Assembly: GCF_003626635.1 (NCBI RefSeq)
Contig: NZ_RAZT01000001.1
Span: 496,001-560,000 of the forward strand
Reading direction: 5' to 3'
Length of the DNA stretch: 64,000 bases
Origin: Micromonospora musae
Lineage (GTDB): Bacteria; Actinomycetota; Actinomycetes; Mycobacteriales; Micromonosporaceae
Within the stretch, counting starts at the first letter, position 1; every line of letters starts with the position of its first letter. A program made the translations under genes and the position numbers. Below, in pieces: positions 34,963-43,931 of this stretch. A model generated the notes under the pieces. It was not told the origin of the DNA. It worked only from the letters and a program-made list of their open reading frames with translations, and did no database searches.

Positions 34963-36104
34963 CCCGGCCGGTCTACGTCCACGACCTCGACGCGCTGGCG
35001 GCGCACGTCCGGTCGCTGCGGGACGCGTTGCCGCACCGGGTCGAGCTGCTCTACGCGGTCAAGGCGAACCCGGAGCCGGACGTGCTGCGTACCCTGGCGC
35101 CGCTCGTGGACGGGTTCGAGACCGCCAGCCGTGGTGAGCTGCGCAGGCTGGCCGAGGTGCTGCCCGAGCGGCGGGCGGCGGCGTACGCGGGGCCGGGCAA
35201 GACGGACGAGGACCTCACCGCCGCTCTCGCGGCCGGGGTGCACCGCATCCACGTCGAGTCGCCGGCCGAGCTGCGACGGCTCGGCGCGCTGGCCGTGGCC
35301 GCGCGACGACCGGCGCGGGTGCTGCTGCGGGTCAACCTGCCCGTCGCGGCGCCCGGCGCGAGCCTGGTGATGGGCGGGCGACCCAGCCCGTTCGGCATGG
35401 ATCCGGCCGACGCGGTCGAGTGCGCCCGCCGGCCGCCCGCCGGCGTCGAGGTGCTCGGGGTGCACGCCCACCTCGCCAGCGGGCTCGACGCCCCACTCGC
35501 CGGCGCGGTCGCCGCCGACGTGCTCCGCTGGTCGGTGACCGAGCTCGGCGCGACGGAGGTCGACGTCGGCGGCGGCATGGCGGTGGACTATCTGCGCCCG
35601 AGCAGCCGGTTCGACTGGGCCGGGTACGGGCGGACGCTGGCCGGTCTCCTCGACGCCCATCCGCGGGTGCGGCTGCGGATCGAGCCGGGCCGGTCGTTGA
35701 CCGCCTACTGCGGGGCGTACCTGACCGAGGTGATCGACGTGAAGCGGTCGGAAGGCGTTTGGTTCGTGGTCGTGGCGGGCGGAACACACCACCTGCGTAC
35801 CCCGGCGGCGAAGGGACACCCGCAACCGTTCACCGTGCACCGCCGGCGCGGTGCGACCGGCCCTCGCACCGACGGTGGTCCGGTCACCGTCGTCGGGCAG
35901 CTCTGCACGCCGAAGGACGTGCTGTCCCGGTCCACCTCGGCGGGCCTGATCGGCGTCGGCGACGTGCTGGTCTTCGGCATGGCCGGCGCGTACGCCTGGA
36001 ACATCAGCCACCGGGACTTCCTGCTGCACGAGCCACCCGAGTTCCGGACCGGCGATCCACGGGAACTCGCCGCCGAGTGGTCGACCCGCCCGATCCGCCC
36101 GTGA
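34959..36104 (+). CDS. PLP-dependent decarboxylase, fold type III (SbnH/LysA-like)
   Basis: The 381-residue alanine-racemase-fold decarboxylase has the PLP lysine in YAVKANP near residue 30, the HAHLASG loop, DVGGGMAVDY (Gly-rich phosphate site) and LRIEPGRSLTAYCG. The C-terminal GQLCTPKDVL contains the active-site cysteine region and GAYAWNISH the substrate loop. In staphyloferrin B synthesis a relative (SbnH) decarboxylates a citryl-diaminopropionate intermediate. Here it may supply a diamine or decarboxylate an intermediate between the two NIS steps. It is the last gene of the operon. Confidence 0.88.
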   Translation: MTRPVYVHDLDALAAHVRSLRDALPHRVELLYAVKANPEPDVLRTLAPLVDGFETASRGELRRLAEVLPERRAAAYAGPGKTDEDLTAALAAGVHRIHVESPAELRRLGALAVAARRPARVLLRVNLPVAAPGASLVMGGRPSPFGMDPADAVECARRPPAGVEVLGVHAHLASGLDAPLAGAVAADVLRWSVTELGATEVDVGGGMAVDYLRPSSRFDWAGYGRTLAGLLDAHPRVRLRIEPGRSLTAYCGAYLTEVIDVKRSEGVWFVVVAGGTHHLRTPAAKGHPQPFTVHRRRGATGPRTDGGPVTVVGQLCTPKDVLSRSTSAGLIGVGDVLVFGMAGAYAWNISHRDFLLHEPPEFRTGDPRELAAEWSTRPIRP

Positions 36105-36111
36105 TCCCGGT

Positions 36112-36134
36112 GCCCGCCGCAAGACCGGGCGGGC
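36112..36134 (+). terminator. Stem-loop after the siderophore operon
   Basis: GCCCGCC and GGCGGGC pair over 7 bp around a 9-nt loop, 7 bases after the decarboxylase stop. Confidence 0.4.
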
Positions 36135-36176
36135 CCTGACTGGATACGGCCACCGGACCCGGGGCCGCCCCCGACC

Positions 36177-37262
36177 TCAGCTCGGCACCACCGTCCGGCA
36201 GGGCGGGTAGTCGGTGTAGCCGGTGGCGTCTCCGCCGTAGAACGTCGCCGGGTCCGGCTCGGTCTCGGGCAGGTCGTTGCGCCAGCGCTCGACGAGATCG
36301 GGGTTCGCGATCGCCGGGCGGCCGACGGCCACCGCCTCGGCGACGTCGGCGGCGACCGTCGCCGCCGCCCGTTCCTGGGTGCTGGTGGTGGAGAAGCCGG
36401 TGTTCACGACGAGCGGCGCGCCGACGCGGGCCCGCAGCCGCTGGACGAGTGCCGACGCCGGCTCGGGGTGCACGACGCTGAGGTAGGCGAGGCCGAGCGG
36501 CGCGAGCCCGTCGGCCAGCGCGTCGTACGTCGCGCGTAGGTCCGCGGGATCGGTCTCCAGGGCTCCCTGGATGTTGACCGCGGGGGTAAGCCGGATGCCG
36601 ACCCGCGATCCGCCGATCTGCTGGGCCACGGCCGCGGCGACCTCGACCACGAAGCGTGCCCGCGCTCGCGGGCTGCCGCCGTACTCGTCGGTGCGGTGGT
36701 TCGCGCTGGGTGCGAGGAACTGGTGCAGCAGGTACCCGTTCCCGGCGTGCAGCTCGACACCGTCGAGTCCGGCGTCGATCGCTCGCTGGGCCGCGGCCAC
36801 GAACTCGTCGCGTACGACCGCCAGCTCGGCCGGCGAGAGCGCGTGTGGCGTGGGGTAGGCCCGTTTGCCGTGAGCGGTGTGCCCGTCCCCGCCGAGCGGT
36901 ACGGCGCTGGGTGCGACGATCCGGTCCGTTCCGGTGACGTCGGGGTGGGAGACGCGTCCGGCGTGCATGAGTTGCAGGACGATCCGGCCGTCGTTGGCGT
37001 GGACCGCGTCGGCGACGTGTCTCCAGCCGTCGCGCTGCTGTGCGGTGACGATGCCCGGCTGGTGTGGATAGGCGCGTGACTCGGGGCTGGGATAGGTGCC
37101 CTCGGTGACGACGAGTCCGAACCCGGCCCGCTGGGCGTAGTACGTGGCCTGGAGGTCGGTCGGCACTCCCGCCGCGTCGGCGCGAAGCCGGGTCATCGGC
37201 GCCATGATCAGGCGATTCCTCAGGTTCAGGACGCCCAGGGTGGTTGGTGTGAACAGGTCCAT
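36177..37262 (-). CDS. NADH:flavin oxidoreductase, old yellow enzyme family (NemA-like)
   Basis: The 361-residue FMN-dependent TIM-barrel reductase starts at ATG 37262 (MDLFTPTTLGVLNLRNRLIMAPMTR). QLMHAGRVSHP carries the usual histidine region, DGVELHAGNGYLLHQFL the substrate pocket, HRTDEYGGS the family signature, and the C-terminus GRPAIANPDLVERW the phosphate site of FMN. It reduces activated alkenes such as enones or nitro compounds. The open frame extends upstream of 37262 without homology. It is a stand-alone gene or the last of a minus-strand group of redox genes. Confidence 0.93.
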   Translation of the reverse strand: MDLFTPTTLGVLNLRNRLIMAPMTRLRADAAGVPTDLQATYYAQRAGFGLVVTEGTYPSPESRAYPHQPGIVTAQQRDGWRHVADAVHANDGRIVLQLMHAGRVSHPDVTGTDRIVAPSAVPLGGDGHTAHGKRAYPTPHALSPAELAVVRDEFVAAAQRAIDAGLDGVELHAGNGYLLHQFLAPSANHRTDEYGGSPRARARFVVEVAAAVAQQIGGSRVGIRLTPAVNIQGALETDPADLRATYDALADGLAPLGLAYLSVVHPEPASALVQRLRARVGAPLVVNTGFSTTSTQERAAATVAADVAEAVAVGRPAIANPDLVERWRNDLPETEPDPATFYGGDATGYTDYPPCRTVVPS

Positions 37263-37413
37263 GGTCGTTGCCTTTCGGTCAGAGATGCCCCTGCGGTGGA
37301 TCCGCCGACCGGTCACCGGGCGAACGCAGCCTGGGTGCGATCTCTTCCAGGCCGTGGGCACCGGGTTTCCGGTGGCGGCGCGCCTCGGGGCGACAAGCTG
37401 CGGGGCGACGCGG

Positions 37414-38370
37414 CTACTCGGATTCGGCCGGGGCCGGCGCGACGGCGGAGACGGCGCGGCGGACGTCGTCGAGGACCAGCGCGTGGTTGATCGCTCCGGC
37501 GGCGACCGCGCCCGCGCCGATCGAGACGGCAACGTTCGCCATCGCGTTCACCACGTTTCCGGCCGCCCAGACGCCGTCGACGCTGGTCTGTCCGTTCTCG
37601 TCGACGGTCACGAACGAACCCCACGGGTGCTCCGTCCGCTCCGCCCCGAGCTGTCGCAATGGCTCGTCCCGGGGCACCAGGCGCGGAATGGTGAAGATCG
37701 CGTCCAGTTCGATGAGGCGGCCGTCGGCCATCTCCACGCCGGCGATCCGGTCGTTCCGGGAGACGACGCGCCGTACCGGGCCCTCCTCGACGTGGATGCC
37801 TCGGGCGTCGAACGCGTCTCGGGTCTCGCCGCCGGGTCCGCCGACGGCGTCCGCCAGGTAGCTGATCGATGGTGACCACTGTCGCAGCAGCTGCGCCTGG
37901 AACTCGCTGCCCGGACCGGTGGCGAGGATGCCGATCCGCTGGTCCCGAACCTCGTATCCGTCGCAGTAGGGGCAGACCGCGACGCCTCGGCCCCAGCGTT
38001 CGGCCAGGCCGTCGAGGTCGGGAAGCTCGTCGCGGGCTCCGGTCGTCACCAGGAGTTTGCGGGCGCGTACCACCTCACCGTCGGCGGTCTCGACGGCGAA
38101 CCCGTCGCCGTCTCGACGCGTCCGCGTCGCCGTCGCGGTGATGATCCTGCCGCCGTAGGACTCGACCTCGCGCCGTCCGTCGGCCAGCAGGTCCGCCGGG
38201 GGCCGGCCGTCGTGGCCGAGGAGGCCGTGCATGTGCGCGGCGAATCTGTTTCGTGGCGCGGCGGCGTCGATGACGATTACGCGGCGACGGGCTCGGCCCA
38301 GCATCAGCGCGGCGCTCAGCCCCGCGCTCGCGCCGCCGATCACCGCCACATCCCAAGAGATCTCGTTCAT
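37414..38370 (-). CDS. Thioredoxin-reductase-like FAD/NAD(P) oxidoreductase
   Basis: The 318-residue flavoprotein has FAD motif GGASAGLSAAL, the redox-active pair CPYC in VAVCPYCDGYEVRD near residue 135, a NAD(P) motif of weak form (ILATGPGSEFQ), and the C-terminal FAD motif GVWAAGNVVN. It resembles low-molecular-weight thioredoxin reductase-like proteins common in actinomycetes (CPYC instead of the CATC of TrxB). ATG 38370 was taken; GTG 38379 is possible. No thioredoxin gene is adjacent. The redox partner is unknown. Confidence 0.85.
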   Translation of the reverse strand: MNEISWDVAVIGGASAGLSAALMLGRARRRVIVIDAAAPRNRFAAHMHGLLGHDGRPPADLLADGRREVESYGGRIITATATRTRRDGDGFAVETADGEVVRARKLLVTTGARDELPDLDGLAERWGRGVAVCPYCDGYEVRDQRIGILATGPGSEFQAQLLRQWSPSISYLADAVGGPGGETRDAFDARGIHVEEGPVRRVVSRNDRIAGVEMADGRLIELDAIFTIPRLVPRDEPLRQLGAERTEHPWGSFVTVDENGQTSVDGVWAAGNVVNAMANVAVSIGAGAVAAGAINHALVLDDVRRAVSAVAPAPAESE

Positions 38371-38440
38371 GCGCCCCACGGTGCGTCAGCGCGGCGGCGA
38401 TCGCAAACCGAGTTGCGGGATTAGCAAACCGGCCCTGGAG

Positions 38441-38482
38441 CTTGGACGTATCGGGCCCCCGGAAGGGCCTGATACGTCCAAG
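38441..38482. terminator. Long stem-loop downstream of the SDR gene
   Basis: An 18-bp stem with one mismatch (38441-38458 CTTGGACGTATCGGGCCC with 38465-38482 GGGCCTGATACGTCCAAG) has a 6-nt loop. It lies 34 bases after the minus-strand SDR gene and upstream of the thioredoxin-reductase-like gene. It would insulate the two. Confidence 0.7.
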
Positions 38483-38516
38483 ATCCCGCCCACCGGTGCG
38501 ACCGGCGGCGGCCGGG

Positions 38517-39311
38517 TCAGAAGTTGACCAGCAGGTCGTGGGTCAACGCCCGCAGCCGCCGCCGGTAGGCCGGGTCATAGGCCTCCGCCGCAGCGCGCGC
38601 CTCCTCCCCGCTGTCGAAGTAGCGGCCGGTCACCCCCGCCAGCTCAACTCCGTCGACCAGGCGGCGCACGGCGGAGACCCCCTTCTCCAAGGTGTCGACG
38701 AACCCCATTCCGGAGCGCCTCGACATGCTCGTCGGCATGTACGCCGCCGGGTGGACGCTGTTCGCGGTGACACCACTGCCGGCGAGCCCGTCAGCGAGAT
38801 CCAGGGTGTGGCAGATCAACGCGAGCTTGGAGCGGCTGTAGGCAGCCGGCTCGTGGAAGTCGCGGGCGAACTGCGGATCGTCGAAGTCGATCGGCTGCTG
38901 GCCGATCGAGGCCACGTTCACCACCCGCCCCGCCGCGCTCCCGTGCAGCAGTGGGAGCAGTTCCCGGGTGAGCAGCACGGGTGCGAGGTAGTTGACGGCG
39001 AGGCGTAGTTCGTACCCGTCGCGGGAGAGGTGACGGGTCGTGCCGTCCACGTGGAAGCCGACACCGGCGTTGTTGACGAGGACGTCCAGCCGGCCGTGCT
39101 CCCGCGTGACCTCCGCGGCGAGGCGCTTCACCTCGTCGAGCGCGGCGAAGTCGGCCCGCAGTGCAACGCCGCCGGTGGTCCGCGCGACCTCGGCGAGCCG
39201 GTCGGCGTCGCGCCCGTGCAGCAGCAGCTGGTGCCGACCGTCGGCCGCGAGCTCTTCGGCCAGGGCACGACCCAGCCCGTCGGAGGCGCCGGTGATCAAA
39301 ATCAGTGACAT
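38517..39311 (-). CDS. Short-chain dehydrogenase/reductase
   Basis: The 264-residue classical-type SDR has the cofactor motif TGASDGLG at residues 7-14, NNAGV near residue 84, the serine region NVASIG and the catalytic YSRSK. The RD after the second strand (HGRDADRL) suggests NADP(H) preference. The C-terminus resembles retinol-dehydrogenase/WW-oxidoreductase-like SDRs. Substrate is unknown. It follows the DJ-1-family gene by 28 bases on the same strand and is probably cotranscribed. Confidence 0.88.
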   Translation of the reverse strand: MSLILITGASDGLGRALAEELAADGRHQLLLHGRDADRLAEVARTTGGVALRADFAALDEVKRLAAEVTREHGRLDVLVNNAGVGFHVDGTTRHLSRDGYELRLAVNYLAPVLLTRELLPLLHGSAAGRVVNVASIGQQPIDFDDPQFARDFHEPAAYSRSKLALICHTLDLADGLAGSGVTANSVHPAAYMPTSMSRRSGMGFVDTLEKGVSAVRRLVDGVELAGVTGRYFDSGEEARAAAEAYDPAYRRRLRALTHDLLVNF

Positions 39312-39339
39312 GTGTTCCGAATCCTTCGGGGTGCGACGG

Positions 39340-40041
39340 TCAGGCCGGGCCGAGCCGGCCGAGCAGAGCGGTGGCCAGCTCGGCGGAGGAGCCGGGGTTC
39401 TGGCCGGTCAGGAGGTTGCGGTCGGTCACGACGTGCGACGACCACGCCGGGGCCTCGGTGAAGTGCGCGCCGAGCGCGACCAGCCGGTCCTGGAGCAGCC
39501 ACTCGGCGCGGTCGGCGAACCCGGTCTGGGTCTCCTCGGTCCTGGTGAACCCGGTGAGCCGGTAGCCACGCAGCGGCGAGACACCGTCCGGACCCTCGGT
39601 CGCCAGCAGGGCCGCCACGCCGTGGCAGACCAGGGCCAGGGGCCGGCCGGAGTCCAGCGTCTCGGTGATCACCCGGGCGGACCGGGGATCGCCGGAGAGG
39701 TCCTCCATCGGGCCGTGTCCGCCGGGGTAGAAGACCGCCGCGTAGTCGGCGGGGTCGACGTCGGCCAGCGCCACCGGTCGGCGCAGGGCCTCCGCGCCAT
39801 CGAGCACCCCGGCGACCGCCTCGGCGCCCTGCTGGCCGCCGTTGAACTCGGGCGCCAGACTGACCCGGTCGACGGTCGGGACCACCCCGCCGGGCGTGGC
39901 GACGGTCACCTCGTGCCCGGCCTCGGTGAGCGCGCGGTACGGGGCGGCGAACTCCTCGGCCCAGAAGCCGGTGGGATGCTCTTCACCGTCGGCCAGCGTC
40001 CAGTGGTCGGCGCCCGTCATGACGAACAAGATCTTTGCCAC
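39340..40041 (-). CDS. DJ-1/PfpI-family protein (type 1 glutamine amidotransferase-like)
   Basis: The 233-residue protein starts at GTG 40041 (VAKILFVMTGADHWTLADG); the longer open frame upstream lacks homology. The nucleophile elbow is ALVCHGVAALL, with cysteine followed by histidine. FYPGGHGPMEDL and TGFWAEEFAAPYRAL match the HchA/Hsp31-like subgroup that acts on glyoxal-type aldehydes or as stress protein. It is divergent to a LysR gene that could control it, and the SDR gene follows it. Confidence 0.88.
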   Translation of the reverse strand: MAKILFVMTGADHWTLADGEEHPTGFWAEEFAAPYRALTEAGHEVTVATPGGVVPTVDRVSLAPEFNGGQQGAEAVAGVLDGAEALRRPVALADVDPADYAAVFYPGGHGPMEDLSGDPRSARVITETLDSGRPLALVCHGVAALLATEGPDGVSPLRGYRLTGFTRTEETQTGFADRAEWLLQDRLVALGAHFTEAPAWSSHVVTDRNLLTGQNPGSSAELATALLGRLGPA

Positions 40042-40159
40042 TTCAACTCGCTCCGTCTGCTCGTTCCGGGTCCAGAACCCGGAGACCTTGTCGGCGCGCG
40101 CGGGTGATCGCGCCTGTTCACGGGCCCGACGGTAGGCCGGTGTGCGCTCAGCCAACCAA

Positions 40160-40165
40160 TAGGAT
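40160..40165 (+). promoter_or_regulatory. Candidate -10 box of leaderless LysR gene
   Basis: TAGGAT ends seven bases before GTG 40173, compatible with transcription starting on the initiation codon. It lies in the 131-base gap shared with the divergent DJ-1-family gene. Confidence 0.5.
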
Positions 40166-40172
40166 TACCGGT

Positions 40173-41087
40173 GTGGTACCCAAGAATTCCGATGGTTCGA
40201 GGCAGCTGGACCTCACCCAGCTGCGCACCTTCCTGACCGTCTACCGGGCCGGTTCCCTCACCGAGGCCGCCCGCCGTCTCGGGCTCGCGCAGCCCACCGT
40301 GACGGGCCAGATCCGTGCGCTCGAACAGCAACTGGACCGCCAGCTGTTCGAACGGCTACCCCGCGGGGTCGTCCCGACCGCCGTCGCCGCCGACCTGGCC
40401 GCCCGGATCTCGGCCCCGCTGGACGAACTGGCCATGGTGGCCGACCGGGACGCGGCGGCACCCACCGAGCCGGTGCACCTGGGTGGCCCCGCCGAGATGC
40501 TGGCCATCCGGATCCTGCCGGTCCTCGCGCCGCTCGTCGCCGACGGCGTACGACTGCGGGTCACCCCGGGACTCGCCGACGACCTGCTCGACGGCCTGCG
40601 CGCCGGGCGTTTCGACCTCGTGCTCTCCGCGATCCGGCCGCGCGGGCGCTCCGTGCTGGCGGCCGCGCTGATGGACGAGGAGTTCGTGCTGGTCGGCGCG
40701 CCGGCGTGGCGGGCACGCGTCGGCTCCCTCGGCCCGGACGACGCCGCCGCCCTCGACGGCGTACCACTGATCAGCTACGCGGAGGACGTGCCGATCCTGC
40801 GCCGCTACTGGCGTCACGTGTTCCGCCAGCGGCTGACCACGCAACCCGCGCTCGTGGTGCCCGACCTGCGCGCCGTGCTGGCCGCGGCGGTGGCGGGCGC
40901 GGGCGTCACGGTGCTGCCGCGCTACCTCTGCGCCGACGAGCTGGCAACGGGCGCCCTGGTCGCCCTGCTCGAACCGGAGGACCCGCCCATCAACACCGGA
41001 TTCATCGCCCAGCGGGCGAACACCACACTCCGCCCGGAGGTGACCCGGGTCCGCGACGCGATCCGGCAGGCCGCCCGGGAGTGGTGA
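40173..41087 (+). CDS. LysR-family transcriptional regulator
   Basis: The 304-residue protein has the N-terminal winged helix-turn-helix of LysR regulators (LTQLRTFLTVYRAGSLTEAA, RLGLAQPTVTGQIRALEQQL) followed by a two-lobe effector-binding domain (FDLVLSAIRPRG, AGAGVTVLPRYLC). GTG 40173 is supported by a -10 box seven bases upstream and no Shine-Dalgarno. LysR regulators usually control a divergent neighbour, here the DJ-1/SDR pair, in response to a small molecule or redox signal. Confidence 0.92.
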   Translation: MVPKNSDGSRQLDLTQLRTFLTVYRAGSLTEAARRLGLAQPTVTGQIRALEQQLDRQLFERLPRGVVPTAVAADLAARISAPLDELAMVADRDAAAPTEPVHLGGPAEMLAIRILPVLAPLVADGVRLRVTPGLADDLLDGLRAGRFDLVLSAIRPRGRSVLAAALMDEEFVLVGAPAWRARVGSLGPDDAAALDGVPLISYAEDVPILRRYWRHVFRQRLTTQPALVVPDLRAVLAAAVAGAGVTVLPRYLCADELATGALVALLEPEDPPINTGFIAQRANTTLRPEVTRVRDAIRQAAREW

Positions 41088-41098
41088 GCGCGGCACGC

Positions 41099-41118
41099 GC
41101 CGCCCTGCCCGGGGCGGC
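41099..41118 (+). terminator. Stem-loop after the LysR gene
   Basis: GCCGCCC and GGGCGGC pair over 7 bp with a 6-nt loop, 11 bases after the stop. Confidence 0.45.
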
Positions 41119-41138
41119 ACCCTCCGCGCGGGCCTCCC

Positions 41139-41144
41139 TATGAT
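41139..41144 (+). promoter_or_regulatory. Consensus-like -10 box of a leaderless gene
   Basis: TATGAT ends seven bases before ATG 41152. The match to TATAAT is five of six and the spacing fits a leaderless transcript. Confidence 0.6.
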
Positions 41145-41151
41145 CCGGCAC

Positions 41152-41784
41152 ATGGCATTGCTGCACCGGGCGGAAGTACGCCCCACGAAGCTCGAACTCC
41201 TGGCCGCCTGGCTGCCCGACCGCCCCTGGTTCGAGGGGGAGCCGGGCGCCGAGGTGGAGCGGGTCGCCGCGTACCGCTTCGACGATCCGGCGGGCGAGGT
41301 CGGGATCGAGACCCTGCTGGTACGCGCCGGAGCCGGGCCGGTCCACCAGGTGCCGCTGACCTACCGCGGCGCACCGCTGGACGGGGCTCAGCAGTGGCTC
41401 GTCGGCACCTGTGAGCACTCGGTCCTCGGGCGACGCTGGGTCTACGACGCCTGCGGCGACCCGGTCTACGCCGCGGCCCTCGCCACGGCCGTGCTGACCG
41501 GAGCGGGTCAGGTGCAGGAGTACTTCGAGGTGGACGGTGTGCGCGAGGTACGGGCACCGAGCATGACGATCGCCGTGGCGGGTCCCCGGACGGCCGTCGT
41601 ACCCGAGGTCAACCCGGTCCTGCGGGTGGAGGAGGGCGACCCGAGCCGGATCGTCGGTGAAGCGGTCGAGCTGGCGGTGCTCCGGCGCGTCGGGGAGCAC
41701 CTCGACCTGCCCGGCAGCCGGCTGACCGGATCGTGGGAGGGACAGTCCACGGCGCTGCCGTTGGCGTACGTCTCGCCGCGCTGA
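41152..41784 (+). CDS. Maltokinase N-terminal-cap-like domain protein
   Basis: The 210-residue protein starts at ATG 41152 in a leaderless arrangement; ATG 41140 overlaps the -10 box. LHRAEVRPTKLELLAAWLP and YRFDDPAGEVGIETLLV match the cap domain that precedes the kinase fold in actinobacterial maltokinases, but no kinase domain follows here. VHQVPLTYRGAPL and GTCEHSVLGRRWVYDACGDP are typical of the free-standing form. It may bind a sugar or phosphate; its role is unknown. Confidence 0.72.
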   Translation: MALLHRAEVRPTKLELLAAWLPDRPWFEGEPGAEVERVAAYRFDDPAGEVGIETLLVRAGAGPVHQVPLTYRGAPLDGAQQWLVGTCEHSVLGRRWVYDACGDPVYAAALATAVLTGAGQVQEYFEVDGVREVRAPSMTIAVAGPRTAVVPEVNPVLRVEEGDPSRIVGEAVELAVLRRVGEHLDLPGSRLTGSWEGQSTALPLAYVSPR

Positions 41785-41789
41785 CCTGC

Positions 41790-43166
41790 TCAGCGAGCCC
41801 GTCGGTTGGCCCGCAGGGCACCCAGGATCACGCCCGGGGTGACCAGCGAGTTCGGGTGCTCCCGCATGGAGACGACCTTGTTGAATCGCCGGGCGACCGC
41901 CACATCCGTGACGGTTGCCGCGACGATCTGCCCGCTGACCCAGCTACGGAGCCGGTAGGCGCGCGGATAGGGGCCGTGGACGTGCGGCAGCGCGAGATCG
42001 GCGGAGGTCGACGTCGACCAGGCGGCGTCGACCACCACCTCCTGCAGGGCGAAGAACTCCCGCGCGGGTTCGCTGAGGTCGGGCTTCGACCGCAGGTACG
42101 TCGACAGGCAGGCGGCGTGCAGGGTGGCGGCGGTGATGCCCTGCCCGTACACCGGGTTGAACGACGCCACGGCGTCGCCGACGCTGACGAGCCGGGCGGG
42201 GAAGCGCGTCAACGCGCGGAAGTCACGCCGCCGGCTGTCGGCGTGGTGGTACGTCTGGACGTCGCCGAGCAGCTCGTTCCCGGCGACCGCGCCGAACTCC
42301 GGCGGGAACTGTTCACGCATCCGGCGGACGAAGTCCTCGGCGGTGCGTCCCGGGCGGTTGTCCCCGTAGCCGGCCATCATGGCCATCCACCGGTCGCCCT
42401 CCACGGCGAAGTACGCGGCGCCCGCCACGTCCGAGGAGACGCGGGGGCTGTGCAGGGCCAGGACGAGAGCGGGCTCCGGGTTCGCCTCGCGTCGCCGGAA
42501 CATCGCCGTCGCGTAGTTCAGGTTGACCGTCATCCGTCGGGTGGCGGGCCGCTCCCAGCCCGCCTGCGCCAGCCAGTCGGAGAGCCGGCTCGCACGTCCC
42601 ATTGCGTCCACGACGAGGTCGGCGTTCTCGATGCCGGGCACGCCGTCGACGTCCACCTGGACTCCGGTGGCCGCGGCGGCGTCGAAGACGAGGCCCGTGG
42701 CCCGGGCGGCCACCGTCTTGACGTTGGGTAGCCGGAGTACCCGCCGGCGGATCAGCCCCTCCAGGAACGGTCGGGTGCCGGCCAGGCTGTCCGCGTCGTC
42801 GGGTACGACGACCTTCATGCGGCCGTCGAGGTAGTTGCGCCTGCTCGCCGGCGGCGCCTCGATCGCGCCCCGCTGCACGGCCTCGTCGCGGAAACCCGGG
42901 AACAGCTGTTCGAGCTGGAGGAATCCGCCGGGCAGCAGCGCGTGCAGCTGGGTCCCCTGCGGCACGCCGGGTCGCGCGCCCGTCGCGTGCAGGTCGTCGC
43001 GGTCGATGATGACGACGCTCTCCGCGAAGTCCGACAACACCCGCGCGGCCAACAGACCGGCGACGCTGCCACCGACCACGACGGCCGTACCCATGACCGG
43101 ACGTGCCTGATCCGGTGGCCGTACCGCGTTCAGCTCGGCGAAGATCCGGGCCGGCGAGGATGCCAT
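41790..43166 (-). CDS. FAD-dependent monooxygenase/oxidoreductase
   Basis: The 458-residue flavoprotein has the FAD motif VVGGSVAGLLAARVL near residue 30, a DAMGRAS motif in the middle (variant of the DG motif), and the second FAD motif LVSVGDAVASFNPVYGQG. This matches the group of aromatic hydroxylases and geranylgeranyl-reductase-like FAD enzymes. The substrate is unknown. It lies 72 bases downstream of the two-component regulator on the same strand, with GGAGG before its ATG, and may be part of that transcript. Confidence 0.85.
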   Translation of the reverse strand: MASSPARIFAELNAVRPPDQARPVMGTAVVVGGSVAGLLAARVLSDFAESVVIIDRDDLHATGARPGVPQGTQLHALLPGGFLQLEQLFPGFRDEAVQRGAIEAPPASRRNYLDGRMKVVVPDDADSLAGTRPFLEGLIRRRVLRLPNVKTVAARATGLVFDAAAATGVQVDVDGVPGIENADLVVDAMGRASRLSDWLAQAGWERPATRRMTVNLNYATAMFRRREANPEPALVLALHSPRVSSDVAGAAYFAVEGDRWMAMMAGYGDNRPGRTAEDFVRRMREQFPPEFGAVAGNELLGDVQTYHHADSRRRDFRALTRFPARLVSVGDAVASFNPVYGQGITAATLHAACLSTYLRSKPDLSEPAREFFALQEVVVDAAWSTSTSADLALPHVHGPYPRAYRLRSWVSGQIVAATVTDVAVARRFNKVVSMREHPNSLVTPGVILGALRANRRAR

Positions 43167-43238
43167 CGTGTTCCTCCAGGGATGCGAAAGCGCTGCTCAC
43201 TGCATCCTGCCAGCGGCGCGCTCAGGGTCGCCGTCGGG

Positions 43239-43931
43239 TCACCACTGCGGGCCCCCGTCGTCGCTCGCGTCGTGGGCGAGCAGCGCGAGCTGGATCCGGT
43301 TGGCCAGGTCCAGTTTCGTCAGGGCGCTGGAGACGTGTGCCTTGACGGTGCCGACCGACATGAACAACCGGTCGGCGATCTCGGCGTTGGTCAGCCCCTC
43401 CGCCACGGCGGCGGCGACCTCCCGCTCCCGTTCGGAGAGTCGACCGAACCGCTCCCGGGCCTGCTGGCGGCGGCCGTCCGGCGGGTGCCGGACGTCGCCG
43501 GCCACGTGCTGCAGCAGGGTGCGGGCGGCGGTCGGTGACAGGACCGGCTCGCCGGCGGCGGCGCGGCGGACCGCGTCGACGATCCGCTCGGGCGGGGTGT
43601 GCTTGACCAGGAAGCCCGCCGCGCCGTTGCGCAGCGCGTCGAGGATCGTCTCGTCGGCGTCGAAGGTGGTCAGCACGATGACTTCGGGGCGGTGTCCGGT
43701 CCGGGCGGCGATCGCCCGGGTCGCCGCGATGCCGTCGAGCACCGGCATGCGTACGTCCATCAGGACCACGTCCGGGCGCAGCCGGGTGACGGCGTCGGCG
43801 ACGTCCGCGCCGTCGGCCGCCTCCCCGACGACCTGGATGTCGGGTGCTCCGCCGAACATCAGTCGCAGACCGGTCCGGACCAGGGCGTCGTCGTCAACGA
43901 GCAGCACCCGGATCGTCACGCCGCCGGTCAT
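43239..43931 (-). CDS. NarL/FixJ-family response regulator
   Basis: The 230-residue protein has a receiver domain (IRVLLVDDDALVRTGL, phosphoacceptor Asp in VVLMDVRMPVLDG, Thr/Lys switch residues in VLTTFDADE and FLVKHTPPE) and a C-terminal LuxR helix-turn-helix (LSEREREVAAAVAEG, NAEIADRLFMSVGTVKAHVS). Its ATG overlaps the stop of the sensor kinase, so the pair is translationally coupled. Confidence 0.95.
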   Translation of the reverse strand: MTGGVTIRVLLVDDDALVRTGLRLMFGGAPDIQVVGEAADGADVADAVTRLRPDVVLMDVRMPVLDGIAATRAIAARTGHRPEVIVLTTFDADETILDALRNGAAGFLVKHTPPERIVDAVRRAAAGEPVLSPTAARTLLQHVAGDVRHPPDGRRQQARERFGRLSEREREVAAAVAEGLTNAEIADRLFMSVGTVKAHVSSALTKLDLANRIQLALLAHDASDDGGPQW

